64,000 bases of DNA from JAWXBK01 sp040878185 (GCA_040878185.1 JBBDMS010000026.1:1-64000); one strand, 5' to 3'; shown: positions 42,031 to 51,421, counted from the stretch's first letter. Translations and numbers: made by a program. The notes: generated by a model not told the origin, from the sequence alone.

Positions 42031-43392
42031 ATGAGCGCTGAAGGCACGGAACAGGACGGGCGGGAGGCTGGAATCCGGCTGCGGGTCGATCCGGGCAGTT
42101 TCGCTGCGTCGCCGCTGCCGATCATCTCGCGCCTCGCACGCCGGCCCGAACGGCTGGTGATCGCCGAGATCGGCACCCAGCGTTTCGTCATTCTCACTCG
42201 GCCGGCCGATGCCCGGGCCTTTCTCGGGCTCGATGGCGACGGGCTCGCCAAGAGCTACGGCTCGGTCCGATTCATTATCGGCAACGGCATCCTGACCTCG
42301 CACGGCCAGACCTGGCGCGCGGTGCGCGAACGCATCCAGCCTGCCTTCGCGCCGCCGCGCCTGGTCGATATGGGTGCGGATATCGTCGATTCCTTCGACA
42401 TCGTGATCGATCGCTGGATTGCTGACGCGGAGAGGCAGCAGCCGGTCGATATCATGCGCGGCCTGGTTCGCGCGACGCTCGACGTGCTGCTGCGGGTTCT
42501 GGCGGGGACCGACGGGCGAATGCTCGACGACGGCGATATCGATGCGATCAACACGGCGTTGCTGGCAGCATCGCGTCACGCGTGGCTGCGCGGCGGTGAC
42601 ATGTACAAAATACTTGCCGCGCGCGAGCCCGCCTTCGAAGGGGCGATGCGTCGCCTCGACAAGGTGGCGGTGCGGCTTTTCACGTATCAGCGCAGCCGAA
42701 ACGACGCCAATGGCGGTGCCGACGGCGACGTGCTTGCCCGTCTCGTGGCTGCGCATGACGATCCGACCTGCAACGAAATGACCAGGCGCCAGTTGCGCGA
42801 CGAGTTGCTGACATTTCTCCTGGTCGGGCACGAGACGACCGCGGTCGCACTCGCCTGGGCGCTGCGCCTGCTCGGCCAGCATCCCGACATACAGGACGCG
42901 TTGCGGCGCGAGGCGGCGGGTGTCGATGCCGGGATGCCGGCACGCGAGGCGCTGGCCGCGGCACCGCTGGCAACGGCGGTCTTTCGCGAATCGATGCGGC
43001 TGCATCCGCCGATTCCGGTTCTGCCGCGCATTCTGCTTGCACCCTACGAAGTCGCCGGCCATCGCTTCAAGGCGGGCAGCTTCTTCGCGCTGCCGGTCTT
43101 TGCCTATCACCGCGATCCCGCAGTCTGGCCGGAGCCGAAACGCTTCCTGCCGGCGCGATTCCTCGGCGACGATACGGCGCTGCGCGATTCGCCGAGTTAC
43201 ATGCCTTTCGCATCCGGTCCCCGCGCCTGTCTCGGCAGCCGCTTTGCGTTGACCGAAGGGCCGCTCGGGCTCCTGCAGATCGTGCGGCGACTGAAGTTTC
43301 AGGCGCCCGACACCGTACTGCAGCCGATCCCGTCGGCGGTGACGCTGCGTCCGGAAAGCGGGCCACACCTCCATCTGGAGGCGATCCGCTGA
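42031..43392 (+). CDS. Cytochrome P450 (first of a tandem pair)
   Basis: 453-residue heme monooxygenase. The I-helix oxygen motif is LVGHETTAVALAWAL, the K-helix ExxR is ESMRLHP, and the heme loop is FASGPRACLG with C400 as axial ligand. There is no signal anchor, so it is probably soluble. No ferredoxin or ferredoxin reductase gene is adjacent, so the electron donor lies elsewhere. A paralogous P450 follows after 85 bases on the same strand. Substrate unknown. Confidence 0.93.
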   Translation: MSAEGTEQDGREAGIRLRVDPGSFAASPLPIISRLARRPERLVIAEIGTQRFVILTRPADARAFLGLDGDGLAKSYGSVRFIIGNGILTSHGQTWRAVRERIQPAFAPPRLVDMGADIVDSFDIVIDRWIADAERQQPVDIMRGLVRATLDVLLRVLAGTDGRMLDDGDIDAINTALLAASRHAWLRGGDMYKILAAREPAFEGAMRRLDKVAVRLFTYQRSRNDANGGADGDVLARLVAAHDDPTCNEMTRRQLRDELLTFLLVGHETTAVALAWALRLLGQHPDIQDALRREAAGVDAGMPAREALAAAPLATAVFRESMRLHPPIPVLPRILLAPYEVAGHRFKAGSFFALPVFAYHRDPAVWPEPKRFLPARFLGDDTALRDSPSYMPFASGPRACLGSRFALTEGPLGLLQIVRRLKFQAPDTVLQPIPSAVTLRPESGPHLHLEAIR

Positions 43393-43477
43393 CAAGAGTG
43401 CGGTCGCCAAGCGGGCATCGGGCCGCTACGCTGAGCGCGTCTGCTTCGTCGCGTCCAAAGTCTCAGCCATTGCCGGA

Positions 43478-44836
43478 ATGAAACCGCCCATCCGCCAGCC
43501 GCATCGACCAGCAGGGCCGGGAAGCGCCCGGCGCCCCGTCGCCGATGCGGGGGTGAGCCTCGATCTCGCGCGCTTCCACGAGAATCCGGCGCGCGAACTG
43601 GCTGCGCTCGCGACGCATATGCGTCCGATCATGCGGGTCAGGACCGGGCGATCGGCCTTCATCCATATCGGTCATCCCGATACCGCGCGCCATGTGCTGC
43701 AAACCAACACGGCGAATTACAGCAAGGATTTCGCGCCCTTCGCGCCACTGGTCGGCGACAGCCTGCTGGCCGCCAACGGCGATAAATGGCGCGCCTTGCG
43801 CGCGCGAATGCAGCCGGCCTTCGCTCCCTCGCGCTTCCGCACGGTGGCGCCGAAGGCGATTGCCGCGATCGATCGCGTGATCGACGGGTGGATGCCGGCG
43901 ATCGGCAGCGACAAACCCATCGACGGGATGCCGGGCATGGTCGCGGCGACCATCGAGTTCATCGCGACCGCCTTGTTTTCCCTGCCCGCCGATTTCGTCA
44001 CGCGACACGATATCGAAGCGATCGAGGTTGCGCTCGAGCATGGCGGGCGCGCCCTGCATTTCGGCGCGGCCATGGGCGATGACGTCCTGAAGCGTTTTCG
44101 TGCGGCCATCGGTGAGCTAGACAAGATGGCGGCGCGCGCCGTTGCCATCCGGCGTGCCGAGAAGGTGAAGCCGGACGATCTGCTTACGCTGCTGATCGAA
44201 GCGCGCGACGATCCGGATTTTCCGGAGATGACCGAGAAACAGTTGCGCGACGAGATTGTCACGTTCCTGCTGACCGGCCATGAAACCACCGCGACCGCGC
44301 TGGGCTGGACCCTGCGCCATATGTCGCGACATCCGGCTGTGCTCGCGAAGATGCGCGAGGAGGTGCTGGCCCTTGGCGGAGAAGCGCCGGGCTATGACGA
44401 CCTGAAACGGCTGCCCTACACCACGGCCGTGTTCCACGAATCGATGCGGCTGCGTCCCGCGGTGCCGCTGCTGATCCGCATCGCCGATCAGGACGACGAA
44501 ATCGCAGATATGCCGATCCGGGCCGGCATCCGTGTGGGTATCTCAATTCTCGGCATCCATCATCACCCGGATTTCTGGCCCGAAGCGGGCAAGTTCCGCC
44601 CGGAGCGGTTTCTCGAGGGAACGGAGCGCCAGCCCGGCAGCTATCTGGCCTTCAGCGCGGGCGCGCGCTCCTGTATCGGCAGCCGGCTCGCGCTGATCGA
44701 GGCGCCGTTGTTTCTCTCTCGCCTGACCCAGCGGGTGCGGCTTGCCCCGGCCCAGAACCCGCCTCTGGTCAGCCTCTCGGTGGTGACGCTGCGGCCGAAG
44801 GGCGGCCAGCGCATCAAGATCGAACGCTGGGACTGA
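43478..44836 (+). CDS. Cytochrome P450 (second of a tandem pair)
   Basis: 452-residue P450 with LLTGHETTATALGWTL (I helix), ESMRLRPAVPLL (ExxR) and FSAGARSCIG (heme loop, C399). Exactly 53 residues follow the heme cysteine in both P450s, and many segments align, so the pair looks like an old duplication with divergence. The N-terminus is Pro/Arg-rich. It converges with the trimethylamine-dehydrogenase-like gene. Substrate unknown. Confidence 0.93.
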   Translation: MKPPIRQPHRPAGPGSARRPVADAGVSLDLARFHENPARELAALATHMRPIMRVRTGRSAFIHIGHPDTARHVLQTNTANYSKDFAPFAPLVGDSLLAANGDKWRALRARMQPAFAPSRFRTVAPKAIAAIDRVIDGWMPAIGSDKPIDGMPGMVAATIEFIATALFSLPADFVTRHDIEAIEVALEHGGRALHFGAAMGDDVLKRFRAAIGELDKMAARAVAIRRAEKVKPDDLLTLLIEARDDPDFPEMTEKQLRDEIVTFLLTGHETTATALGWTLRHMSRHPAVLAKMREEVLALGGEAPGYDDLKRLPYTTAVFHESMRLRPAVPLLIRIADQDDEIADMPIRAGIRVGISILGIHHHPDFWPEAGKFRPERFLEGTERQPGSYLAFSAGARSCIGSRLALIEAPLFLSRLTQRVRLAPAQNPPLVSLSVVTLRPKGGQRIKIERWD

Positions 44837-44878
44837 ATCGCGTCGTTCCGGATCTGCCGCCTCGTTGTCGCGACCGTA

Positions 44879-46954
44879 TCATCTGAATTGCTGCCGCGCT
44901 TCGTGGCGAAGATGTTCGAGCCGGAAACCTGGCTCGTCGATCGGCGGTTCGCCGAACTCGCGCGCGTAACGATGTCCGGCATGAACGGCCGCGGCGATCG
45001 TTCCCGGGCTGTTGCAATCGCCGATGCGGCTTAGCGAGACGATGCCGGCAGCCGCCCGCCGGTCCGGATCGGCGGCCAGCGCCCGATAAAGCTCGTCCAC
45101 CGCGACCCGACCCGTCACCAGCATCGCCGAGCGTGCCGGCAATGTTCGCTGGCGCCCGGTGAAGGCGCAGGCGATGGTCATTTCGTCCACGCCGATGGCC
45201 TTCAGGCTGTGATTGACGACGATGTCGATGCCTTTTTCGATGAGCTGCGCCTGGATGTAGGACTGTTCGAGGCTTGCCGTCGTCCAGGCCGAGACATTGC
45301 CGGCCGTCGTGACCAGCGTCACCGCAAGGCCGCGTGCGCGCAGCGCCTCGGCCACGACGCCGCCCATGTAATAGTGATCGTCGTCGAACAGCAGCACCGG
45401 ACCTTCGATCGGTTTACCGGCGAAGAGATCGTCCGGCGTATAGACCCGCGCGCCATCGGCGCCCGGTAGGGGGCGATGATGGGTGCGGCCGACGCCGTCG
45501 CGCCGCCACGACGAGCCCGTCGCGATCGCCACGTTCGGGAAGGCGAATTCCAATACCTGATCTGCCGTCAGCGCACTCTCGCGATAGATTTCGACATTGG
45601 TCATGCGCGCGATCTGGCCCTGGCGCCAGTCGCGCACGCGGATCCATTCCGACAGACCCGGCAATGTCGCCTCGCGCGGCACGCGGCCGCCCAGCTCGCC
45701 GCTCGCTTCCGCGAGATGCACCTGATAGCCGCGTTCCCCGAGTGCGCGCGCCGCCTCGAGCCCGGCCGGCCCGGCGCCGACGATCAGCACCGTGTCGTCG
45801 CGATGCTTCGGTGCGATCCGGTCGGGATGCCAGCCGCGCCGCCACTCCTCGCCCATGGTTGGGTTCTGCGTGCAGCGGATCGGCGTGCCGGTGCCGTTGC
45901 TCGCGACGCAGATATTGCAGCCGATGCATTCGCGGATATCGTCGATCCGGCCCTGTTCGATCTTGCTCGGCAGAAACGGATCGGCGATCGACGGCCGCGC
46001 CGCGCCGATCATGTCGAGGATGCCGCGTTTGATCTGCGAGACCATCGTATCGGGCGAGGTAAAGCGCCCGACACCGACCACCGGCTTGCTGGTATATTGC
46101 TTGACGAAGGCGACATACGGCTCCTGCGCCGCTTCCTTCACGAAGCGCGACGAGCGCGCATCGACATGATATTCGCCGAGCTGCACGTCCCAGAGATCCG
46201 GCAGCTCGCCGAGCATCTCGAGAACCTCTTTACCTTCGCGTTCGGCAAGGATGCCCTCGGGCCCGATGAACTCGTCGACCATCAACCTGACCGCGACCGC
46301 GACATTCGGGCCGACGGCCTCGCGCGTATCCTCGATCATTTCGCGCAGCAGCCGCGCGCGGTTTTCGATCGGGCCGCCATATTCGTCGCTGCGATCGTTG
46401 AAGCGCGGCGAGAGGAACTGCGCCGGCATGTAGGTATGTCCGGCATAGACATAGACGATATCGAAACCCGCTCGCACGGCGCGCTTTGCGGCGTCGGATT
46501 GCCAGCGCCGCAGGTTGCGGATGTCGCTGCGATCCATCGCGCGCGCCTGCACCGGATCGTAGCCATGCACCGGCCGCGCGCTCGGGCCGATATGTCCCTC
46601 GCGGCTGAAGCGGTTGAGCGCGTGATAGCCGCCATGCCACAGCTCGACGCCGGCAAGTGCGCCATGCGCGTGCACGGCCTCGGTCATCAGCGCCTGGTCG
46701 CGCACATCGTCCTCGTCCCAGAGCCGGCAGAACGGATAGGGCGTATCGTCGGACGAGGGATGGATCGAACAATATTCCGTGCAGACGACGCCCCAGCCGC
46801 CTTCCGCCTTGACGCCGCGCATCGCCGCCAGCGTCTGCGGCCAGGTCGCGCCCATGCCGGAGCAATGCGGTACCTGGTAGAAGCGGTTCTTCGAGACGAC
46901 CGGGCCGATCCGCACCGGTTCGAACAGAATGTCGTAGCGGGGATCGCGTGCCAT
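44879..46954 (-). CDS. Trimethylamine/dimethylamine-dehydrogenase-like FMN, 4Fe-4S flavoenzyme
   Basis: 691 residues, starting at the ATG at 46954 behind GAGGGAG. The N-terminal barrel reads NRFYQVPHCSG, where C31 matches the Cys that links FMN covalently in trimethylamine dehydrogenase. Y170 and H173 (YVYAGHTY) and D265 match its catalytic triad. The cluster cysteines are C343, C346, C349 and C361 (CIGCNICV...IRC). A nucleotide-binding domain follows (VLIVGAGPAGLEAARALGER). Of the substrate aromatic cage, only the first Tyr (Y61) is kept; the positions of both Trp are changed. The substrate is therefore probably a different amine. No electron-transfer flavoprotein gene is adjacent. Confidence 0.9.
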   Translation of the reverse strand: MARDPRYDILFEPVRIGPVVSKNRFYQVPHCSGMGATWPQTLAAMRGVKAEGGWGVVCTEYCSIHPSSDDTPYPFCRLWDEDDVRDQALMTEAVHAHGALAGVELWHGGYHALNRFSREGHIGPSARPVHGYDPVQARAMDRSDIRNLRRWQSDAAKRAVRAGFDIVYVYAGHTYMPAQFLSPRFNDRSDEYGGPIENRARLLREMIEDTREAVGPNVAVAVRLMVDEFIGPEGILAEREGKEVLEMLGELPDLWDVQLGEYHVDARSSRFVKEAAQEPYVAFVKQYTSKPVVGVGRFTSPDTMVSQIKRGILDMIGAARPSIADPFLPSKIEQGRIDDIRECIGCNICVASNGTGTPIRCTQNPTMGEEWRRGWHPDRIAPKHRDDTVLIVGAGPAGLEAARALGERGYQVHLAEASGELGGRVPREATLPGLSEWIRVRDWRQGQIARMTNVEIYRESALTADQVLEFAFPNVAIATGSSWRRDGVGRTHHRPLPGADGARVYTPDDLFAGKPIEGPVLLFDDDHYYMGGVVAEALRARGLAVTLVTTAGNVSAWTTASLEQSYIQAQLIEKGIDIVVNHSLKAIGVDEMTIACAFTGRQRTLPARSAMLVTGRVAVDELYRALAADPDRRAAAGIVSLSRIGDCNSPGTIAAAVHAGHRYAREFGEPPIDEPGFRLEHLRHEARQQFR

Positions 46955-47041
46955 GATCGCTCCCTCTCGGCCGTTCTGGCCGGAGCCGATCATGCCGGGT
47001 CGCTGCCGCCCGCTCAACGCATCTGCGCGCCGCCGCCGTCG

Positions 47042-47059
47042 CGGCGTTTGGAAACGCCG
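47042..47059. other. 18-bp perfect palindrome upstream of the amine-dehydrogenase-like gene
   Basis: CGGCGTTT and AAACGCCG flank GG. It lies about 88-105 bases upstream of the 46954 start and 53 bases past the tldD stop. It could be an operator for a dimeric regulator or a small hairpin; it lacks a T run on either side. Confidence 0.45.
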
Positions 47060-47111
47060 GTTCAGGGAATATCGACTGCCGGACGATAGCGGTGCGCTGC
47101 GCGCCCCCGGT

Positions 47112-48545
47112 TCAGCCGCCGGTGCCGCCGACCGTCAGGCGGTCGATCCGCATCGTCGGCTGGCCGACTCCGACCGGCACACCCTGACCCTGCTTGCCGC
47201 AGGTGCCGACGCCGGTATCGAGTTGGAGATCGTTGCCGATCATCGCAACGCGGGTCAGCGCATCGGGGCCGTTGCCGATCAATGTCGCGCCTTTGATCGG
47301 CGCGGTCGTCTTGCCGTTCTCGATGCGATAGGCCTCGGTGCAGGTGAACACGAACTTGCCCGAGGTGATGTCGACCTGACCGCCGCCGAAATTGACCGCG
47401 TAGATTCCCTTTTCGACCGAGGCGAGAATTTCCTGCGGGTCATAGGCGCCGGCCAGCATGTAGGTGTTGGTCATGCGCGGCATCGGAATATACGCATAGG
47501 ATTCGCGTCGGCCGTTGCCGGTCGCGCGCATACCCATCAGCCGGGCGTTCTGCCGGTCCTGCATGTAGCCGACGAGAATCCCGTCCTCAATCAGCGTCGT
47601 GTACTGCGTCGGCGTGCCCTCATCGTCGATGGTGAGCGAACCGCGGCGGCGTTCGATCGTGCCGTCATCGACCACGGTGACGCCCTTCGCGGCGACCCGT
47701 TCGCCCATCAGTCCGGCGAAGGCCGAGGTCTTCTTGCGATTGAAATCGCCCTCGAGCCCGTGGCCGATCGCCTCGTGCAAGAGCACGCCCGGCCAGCCCG
47801 GCCCCAGCACGACCGTCATCTCGCCGGCCGGCGCCGGCACCGAATCGAGATTGACCAGCGCCTGGCGCACCGCCTCGTCGACCGCGGCGCGCCAGCGCCC
47901 GCCGCCGACGAACTCGGCATAGAGCTCGCGGCCGCCGACGCCGTGGCTGCCGCTTTCCATGCGGCTACCATCGGCCGCGGTGATCGAGATGTTGAAGCGC
48001 ACCAGCGGCCGGATATCGGCGACGCGCAGCCCGTCGGCCCGCAGGATCTGCACCGCCTGCCAGCTGCCGAGCAGCGACGCGCTGACCTGGCGAACGCGCG
48101 GATCGCTGGCGCGCGCATAGGCGTCGATCTCGGCCAGAAGGGCGACCTTGTCGGCAAATGCCATCTGCTCGAGCGGATTGTCGTCGGCATAGAGATGCCG
48201 GTTGGTGCCGGCCGGCGCTGCATCGAGCTTCCCGCTATAGCCGCGGGTGACAGCCTTCACGGCATCCGCGGCCCGGCCAAGTGCCGCCTCGCTGAGCTCG
48301 CTCGCCTGTGCATAGCCGGCCCGCTCGCCGCAGATCGCGCGCAGGCCGAAGCCCTGCGCGGTGTCGAAGCTCGCGGTCTTGAGGCGTCCGTCGTCGAAGC
48401 CGAGCGCCTCGCTCTGGCGATATTCGAGAAACAGCTCGCCATCGTCGGCGCCGGCCAGCGCATCCTCGACAAGCCGCTCGACGCGGCTCTCCTCGAGTCC
48501 GGTACGCTGGAAGAACAGGCGGTCGGTTTCGGCGCGAGCGGACAT
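47112..48545 (-). CDS. tldD: TldD metallopeptidase, catalytic subunit
   Basis: 477-residue zinc protease subunit with HEAIGH at residues 257-262 in the segment GVLLHEAIGHGLEGDF and the late cysteine region DTGVGTCGKQGQG. It pairs with PmbA/TldE to form a heterodimer with an enclosed active site; its partner gene at 28663-30567 carries a basic tail. The gene is alone and divergent from the cytochrome oxidase operon, with 295 bases between starts. Confidence 0.96.
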   Translation of the reverse strand: MSARAETDRLFFQRTGLEESRVERLVEDALAGADDGELFLEYRQSEALGFDDGRLKTASFDTAQGFGLRAICGERAGYAQASELSEAALGRAADAVKAVTRGYSGKLDAAPAGTNRHLYADDNPLEQMAFADKVALLAEIDAYARASDPRVRQVSASLLGSWQAVQILRADGLRVADIRPLVRFNISITAADGSRMESGSHGVGGRELYAEFVGGGRWRAAVDEAVRQALVNLDSVPAPAGEMTVVLGPGWPGVLLHEAIGHGLEGDFNRKKTSAFAGLMGERVAAKGVTVVDDGTIERRRGSLTIDDEGTPTQYTTLIEDGILVGYMQDRQNARLMGMRATGNGRRESYAYIPMPRMTNTYMLAGAYDPQEILASVEKGIYAVNFGGGQVDITSGKFVFTCTEAYRIENGKTTAPIKGATLIGNGPDALTRVAMIGNDLQLDTGVGTCGKQGQGVPVGVGQPTMRIDRLTVGGTGG

Positions 48546-48634
48546 CGTCGTTTATCCTCGATCTGGCGGTGGATGAGCTTCGATATAGGCGCCGTTTCCG
48601 GCAGGCGCCATCCCATGCGTCGTACATGCTTGGC

Positions 48635-48661
48635 AATTATGCGACAGATCGTCGCATAATT
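48635..48661. promoter_or_regulatory. 27-bp palindrome with RegA/PrrA-like core between tldD and the cox operon
   Basis: Arms AATTATGCGAC and GTCGCATAATT are perfect inverted repeats around AGATC. The core GCGAC-N5-GTCGC fits the published style of RegA/PrrA/ActR sites (GCGRC ... GNCGC), redox regulators that control cytochrome oxidase genes in alphaproteobacteria. It is about 180 bases before ctaC and 90 before tldD. The symmetry is plain; the regulator is inferred. Confidence 0.65.
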
Positions 48662-48738
48662 TCCGGGTCGGCAGCATGGTGATCGAAAAAAACTGCTTCA
48701 TATCAACGCGCTGCGAGCGATCCGACAGCGTACGAGGC

Positions 48739-48767
48739 TTGAGACGAGAAGGCGCGGGGTGTAGTGT
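48739..48767 (+). promoter_or_regulatory. Candidate sigma-70 promoter of the cytochrome oxidase operon
   Basis: TTGAGA (48739-48744) and TAGTGT (48762-48767) are separated by 17 bases and lie about 75 bases before the ctaC start. The -35 matches 5 of 6 consensus bases, the -10 only 3. The rest of the 295-base gap between tldD and ctaC holds the palindrome at 48635-48661 and nothing else I can name. Confidence 0.4.
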
Positions 48768-48840
48768 CCCGCCGCGGATGGGGCCCCCGCTGAAAAGCTG
48801 CGGCGTTTCGGGTATCCATGCCGGAATCGAAACGGGAACG

Positions 48841-49695
48841 ATGGAGATGGGTGTGAGCCGAAAGCTCTTTCTGGCGCTGGCGCTGGCGGTGGCCGCCGCC
48901 GCGACCGGCTATGCCGGCCTGGCCGGGGCTGCCGAGCCACTGCCCTGGCAGATGGATTTTCAGCCGGCGGTCACACCGGTCGGTGAACAGGCCCACTACT
49001 TCCATGACGTTCTGCTCGTCATCATCGCGGCGATTTCGGTCTTCGTGCTCGGGCTGATGATCTATTGCTTCATCCGCTTCAACGAGAAGGCGAACCCGGT
49101 CCCCTCGCGCACCTCGCACAACACGCTGGTCGAAGTGCTCTGGACCGTGGTGCCGGTGATGATCCTGGTCGCGATCGCGATCCCGTCCTTCAAGCTGATG
49201 TACTACGCCGATCGCATCGAGGAAGCCGAGATGACGATCAAGGCGATCGGCCGGCAATGGTATTGGTCCTACGAGTATCCCGACTACGGCAACTTCACCT
49301 TCGATGCGCTGCTGGTTCCCGAAGCGGAGCTGACCGATCCCTCGAAGCGGCTGCTCGCGACCGACGTGCATGTCGTGGTGCCGGTCGATACCAACGTCCG
49401 CATCCTCGTGACCGGCAGCGATGTCATCCACGCCTGGACGATCCCTGCCTTCCACGTGAAGCTCGACGGCATCCCCGGTCATGTGAACGAAAGCTGGTTC
49501 CGCGTCACCGAGGAGGGCACCTATTACGGCCAGTGCTCCGAGCTCTGCGGCGTCGGCCACGCGTACATGCCGATCGTCGTCGACGTCGTATCGAAGGAAG
49601 CGTTCGCCGAATGGGTCGCGACGGCCCAGGAGGAATATGCCCGGGTCAATGCGCCGGCTGCCGCCGTGGCGCAGCTCGAAAGCGCGGGCAACTGA
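48841..49695 (+). CDS. ctaC: Cytochrome c oxidase subunit II
   Basis: 284-residue precursor of the CuA subunit that accepts electrons from cytochrome c in the periplasm. Signal peptide to about residue 31, two membrane helices (about 56-79 and 97-118), then the cupredoxin domain. CuA ligands are H197, C232, E234, C236, H240 and M243 (GQCSELCGVGHAYM). Starts at 48841 or 48847 are possible; a GTG at 48853 has GGAG 6 bases before it and is also attractive. First gene of the operon. Confidence 0.95.
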   Translation: MEMGVSRKLFLALALAVAAAATGYAGLAGAAEPLPWQMDFQPAVTPVGEQAHYFHDVLLVIIAAISVFVLGLMIYCFIRFNEKANPVPSRTSHNTLVEVLWTVVPVMILVAIAIPSFKLMYYADRIEEAEMTIKAIGRQWYWSYEYPDYGNFTFDALLVPEAELTDPSKRLLATDVHVVVPVDTNVRILVTGSDVIHAWTIPAFHVKLDGIPGHVNESWFRVTEEGTYYGQCSELCGVGHAYMPIVVDVVSKEAFAEWVATAQEEYARVNAPAAAVAQLESAGN

Positions 49696-49717
49696 GAATC
49701 GGGAGAGGCACGCAATT

Positions 49718-51331
49718 ATGAACAACCCATCCGCCAGCCACGCGCACGATCACGGCCATCACAATCCCACGGGTTGGAAGCGCTTCCTTTATTCCACCAA
49801 CCACAAGGACATCGGCACGATGTACCTTGTGCTCGCGATCGTGGCCGGCCTGATCGGCGGTTTCTTCTCGCTGCTGATGCGCCTCGAGCTGCAGGATCCC
49901 GGAGTCCAGTACCTGCTGACCGCCGCCGGCGATCCCGACGGCCAGCTCTGGAACGTGTTTGTCTCCGCGCACGGCCTCATCATGGTGTTCTTCCTGGTGA
50001 TGCCGGCGATGATCGGCGGGTTCGGCAACTGGTTCGTGCCGCTGATGATTGGCGCGCCGGACATGGCCTTCCCGCGCATGAACAATATCAGCTTCTGGCT
50101 GCTGATCCCGTCATTCGCGCTGCTGATCGGCTCGGCCTTCGTCGGCGAAGGCGCCGGCACCGGCTGGACGATCTATCCGACCCTCTCGAGTTCGATTGGT
50201 CATCCCGGGCCCTCGGTCGACATGGCGATCTTCGCGCTGCATCTGGCCGGCGCATCGTCGATCCTCGGTGCGATCAACTTCATCACGACGATCTTCAACA
50301 TGCGCGCACCGGGCATGACGCTGCACAAGATGCCGCTGTTCGTCTGGTCGGTGCTGGTGACAGCGTTCCTGCTGCTGCTCTCGCTGCCGGTGCTCGGCGG
50401 CGCGATCACCATGCTGCTCACCGACCGCAATTTCGGCACGCATTTCTTCGATCCGGCCGGCGGCGGCGATCCGGTGCTGTTCCAGCATCTGTTCTGGTTC
50501 TTCGGCCACCCGGAAGTGTACATCCTGATTCTTCCGGGCTTCGGCATGATCAGCCATATCGTGTCGACTTTCTCGAAGAAGCCGGTGTTCGGCTATCTCG
50601 GCATGGCCTACGCGATGGTGGCGATCGGCTTCGTCGGCTTCATCGTGTGGGCGCACCATATGTTCACCGTCGGCATGGACGTCGATACCCGCGCCTATTT
50701 CACCGCGGCGACGATGGTGATCGCGGTGCCGACCGGCGTGAAGATCTTCTCCTGGATCGCGACGATGTGGGGCGGTTCGATCCGTTTTACGACGCCGATG
50801 CTGTGGGCCTGCGGCTTCATCTTCCTGTTCACGGTCGGCGGCGTCACCGGCGTCGTGCTGGCGAACATGGGCATCGATATCGCGCTGCACGACACCTACT
50901 ACGTGGTCGCGCATTTCCATTATGTGCTGTCGCTCGGTGCCGTGTTCTCGATCTTCGGCGGGTTCTATTACTGGTTCGGCAAGATGTGCGGTCGCCAGTA
51001 TCCGGAATGGGCCGGCAAGACGCATTTCTGGCTGACCTTCATCGGCGTGAACATCACGTTCTTCCCGATGCATTTCCTCGGTCTCGCCGGCATGCCGCGC
51101 CGTATTTCCGATTATCCGGATGCGTTCGGCGGCTGGAACCATGTCGCGTCCTACGGTTCCTACATCTCGTTCGCGGCGACGGTGTTCTTCATCGGGATCG
51201 TGATCTACACGCTGGTGGCCGGGAAGCGGGTCGGCGCCAATCCGTGGGGCGAGGGTGCCACGACGCTGGAATGGACGGTCAGTTCGCCGCCGCCGTTCCA
51301 TTCATTCGACGAGTTGCCGCGCGTCAAATAG
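49718..51331 (+). CDS. ctaD: Cytochrome c oxidase subunit I (aa3 type)
   Basis: 537-residue, twelve-helix catalytic subunit with low-spin heme a and the heme a3-CuB centre. The cross-linked His-Tyr pair and proton-channel Glu are in FGHPEVYILI (H264, E266, Y268). WAHHMFTVGMD holds CuB histidines, and HDTYYVVAHFHYVLSLG the heme ligands. GAPDMAFPRMNN carries the D-channel Asp. These mark a type A1 oxidase. The N-terminus is His-rich (HAHDHGHHN). GGGAGAGG precedes the ATG at 49718. Confidence 0.97.
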   Translation: MNNPSASHAHDHGHHNPTGWKRFLYSTNHKDIGTMYLVLAIVAGLIGGFFSLLMRLELQDPGVQYLLTAAGDPDGQLWNVFVSAHGLIMVFFLVMPAMIGGFGNWFVPLMIGAPDMAFPRMNNISFWLLIPSFALLIGSAFVGEGAGTGWTIYPTLSSSIGHPGPSVDMAIFALHLAGASSILGAINFITTIFNMRAPGMTLHKMPLFVWSVLVTAFLLLLSLPVLGGAITMLLTDRNFGTHFFDPAGGGDPVLFQHLFWFFGHPEVYILILPGFGMISHIVSTFSKKPVFGYLGMAYAMVAIGFVGFIVWAHHMFTVGMDVDTRAYFTAATMVIAVPTGVKIFSWIATMWGGSIRFTTPMLWACGFIFLFTVGGVTGVVLANMGIDIALHDTYYVVAHFHYVLSLGAVFSIFGGFYYWFGKMCGRQYPEWAGKTHFWLTFIGVNITFFPMHFLGLAGMPRRISDYPDAFGGWNHVASYGSYISFAATVFFIGIVIYTLVAGKRVGANPWGEGATTLEWTVSSPPPFHSFDELPRVK

Positions 51332-51421
51332 CGGCTGCGTGAATTTGACTGGCGACGGCGCGGCTTGCTGCAGGCGGGCGCCGTTCGCTCTTGGGATATC
51401 CTTGGGGAGAGACAAGGCGCG

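Noticed and set aside
40885..43410. 841-codon leftward open frame opposite gshA and the first P450
   Set aside because: It is antisense to two well-supported genes with catalytic motifs and its translation resembles no protein family; a high-GC shadow.
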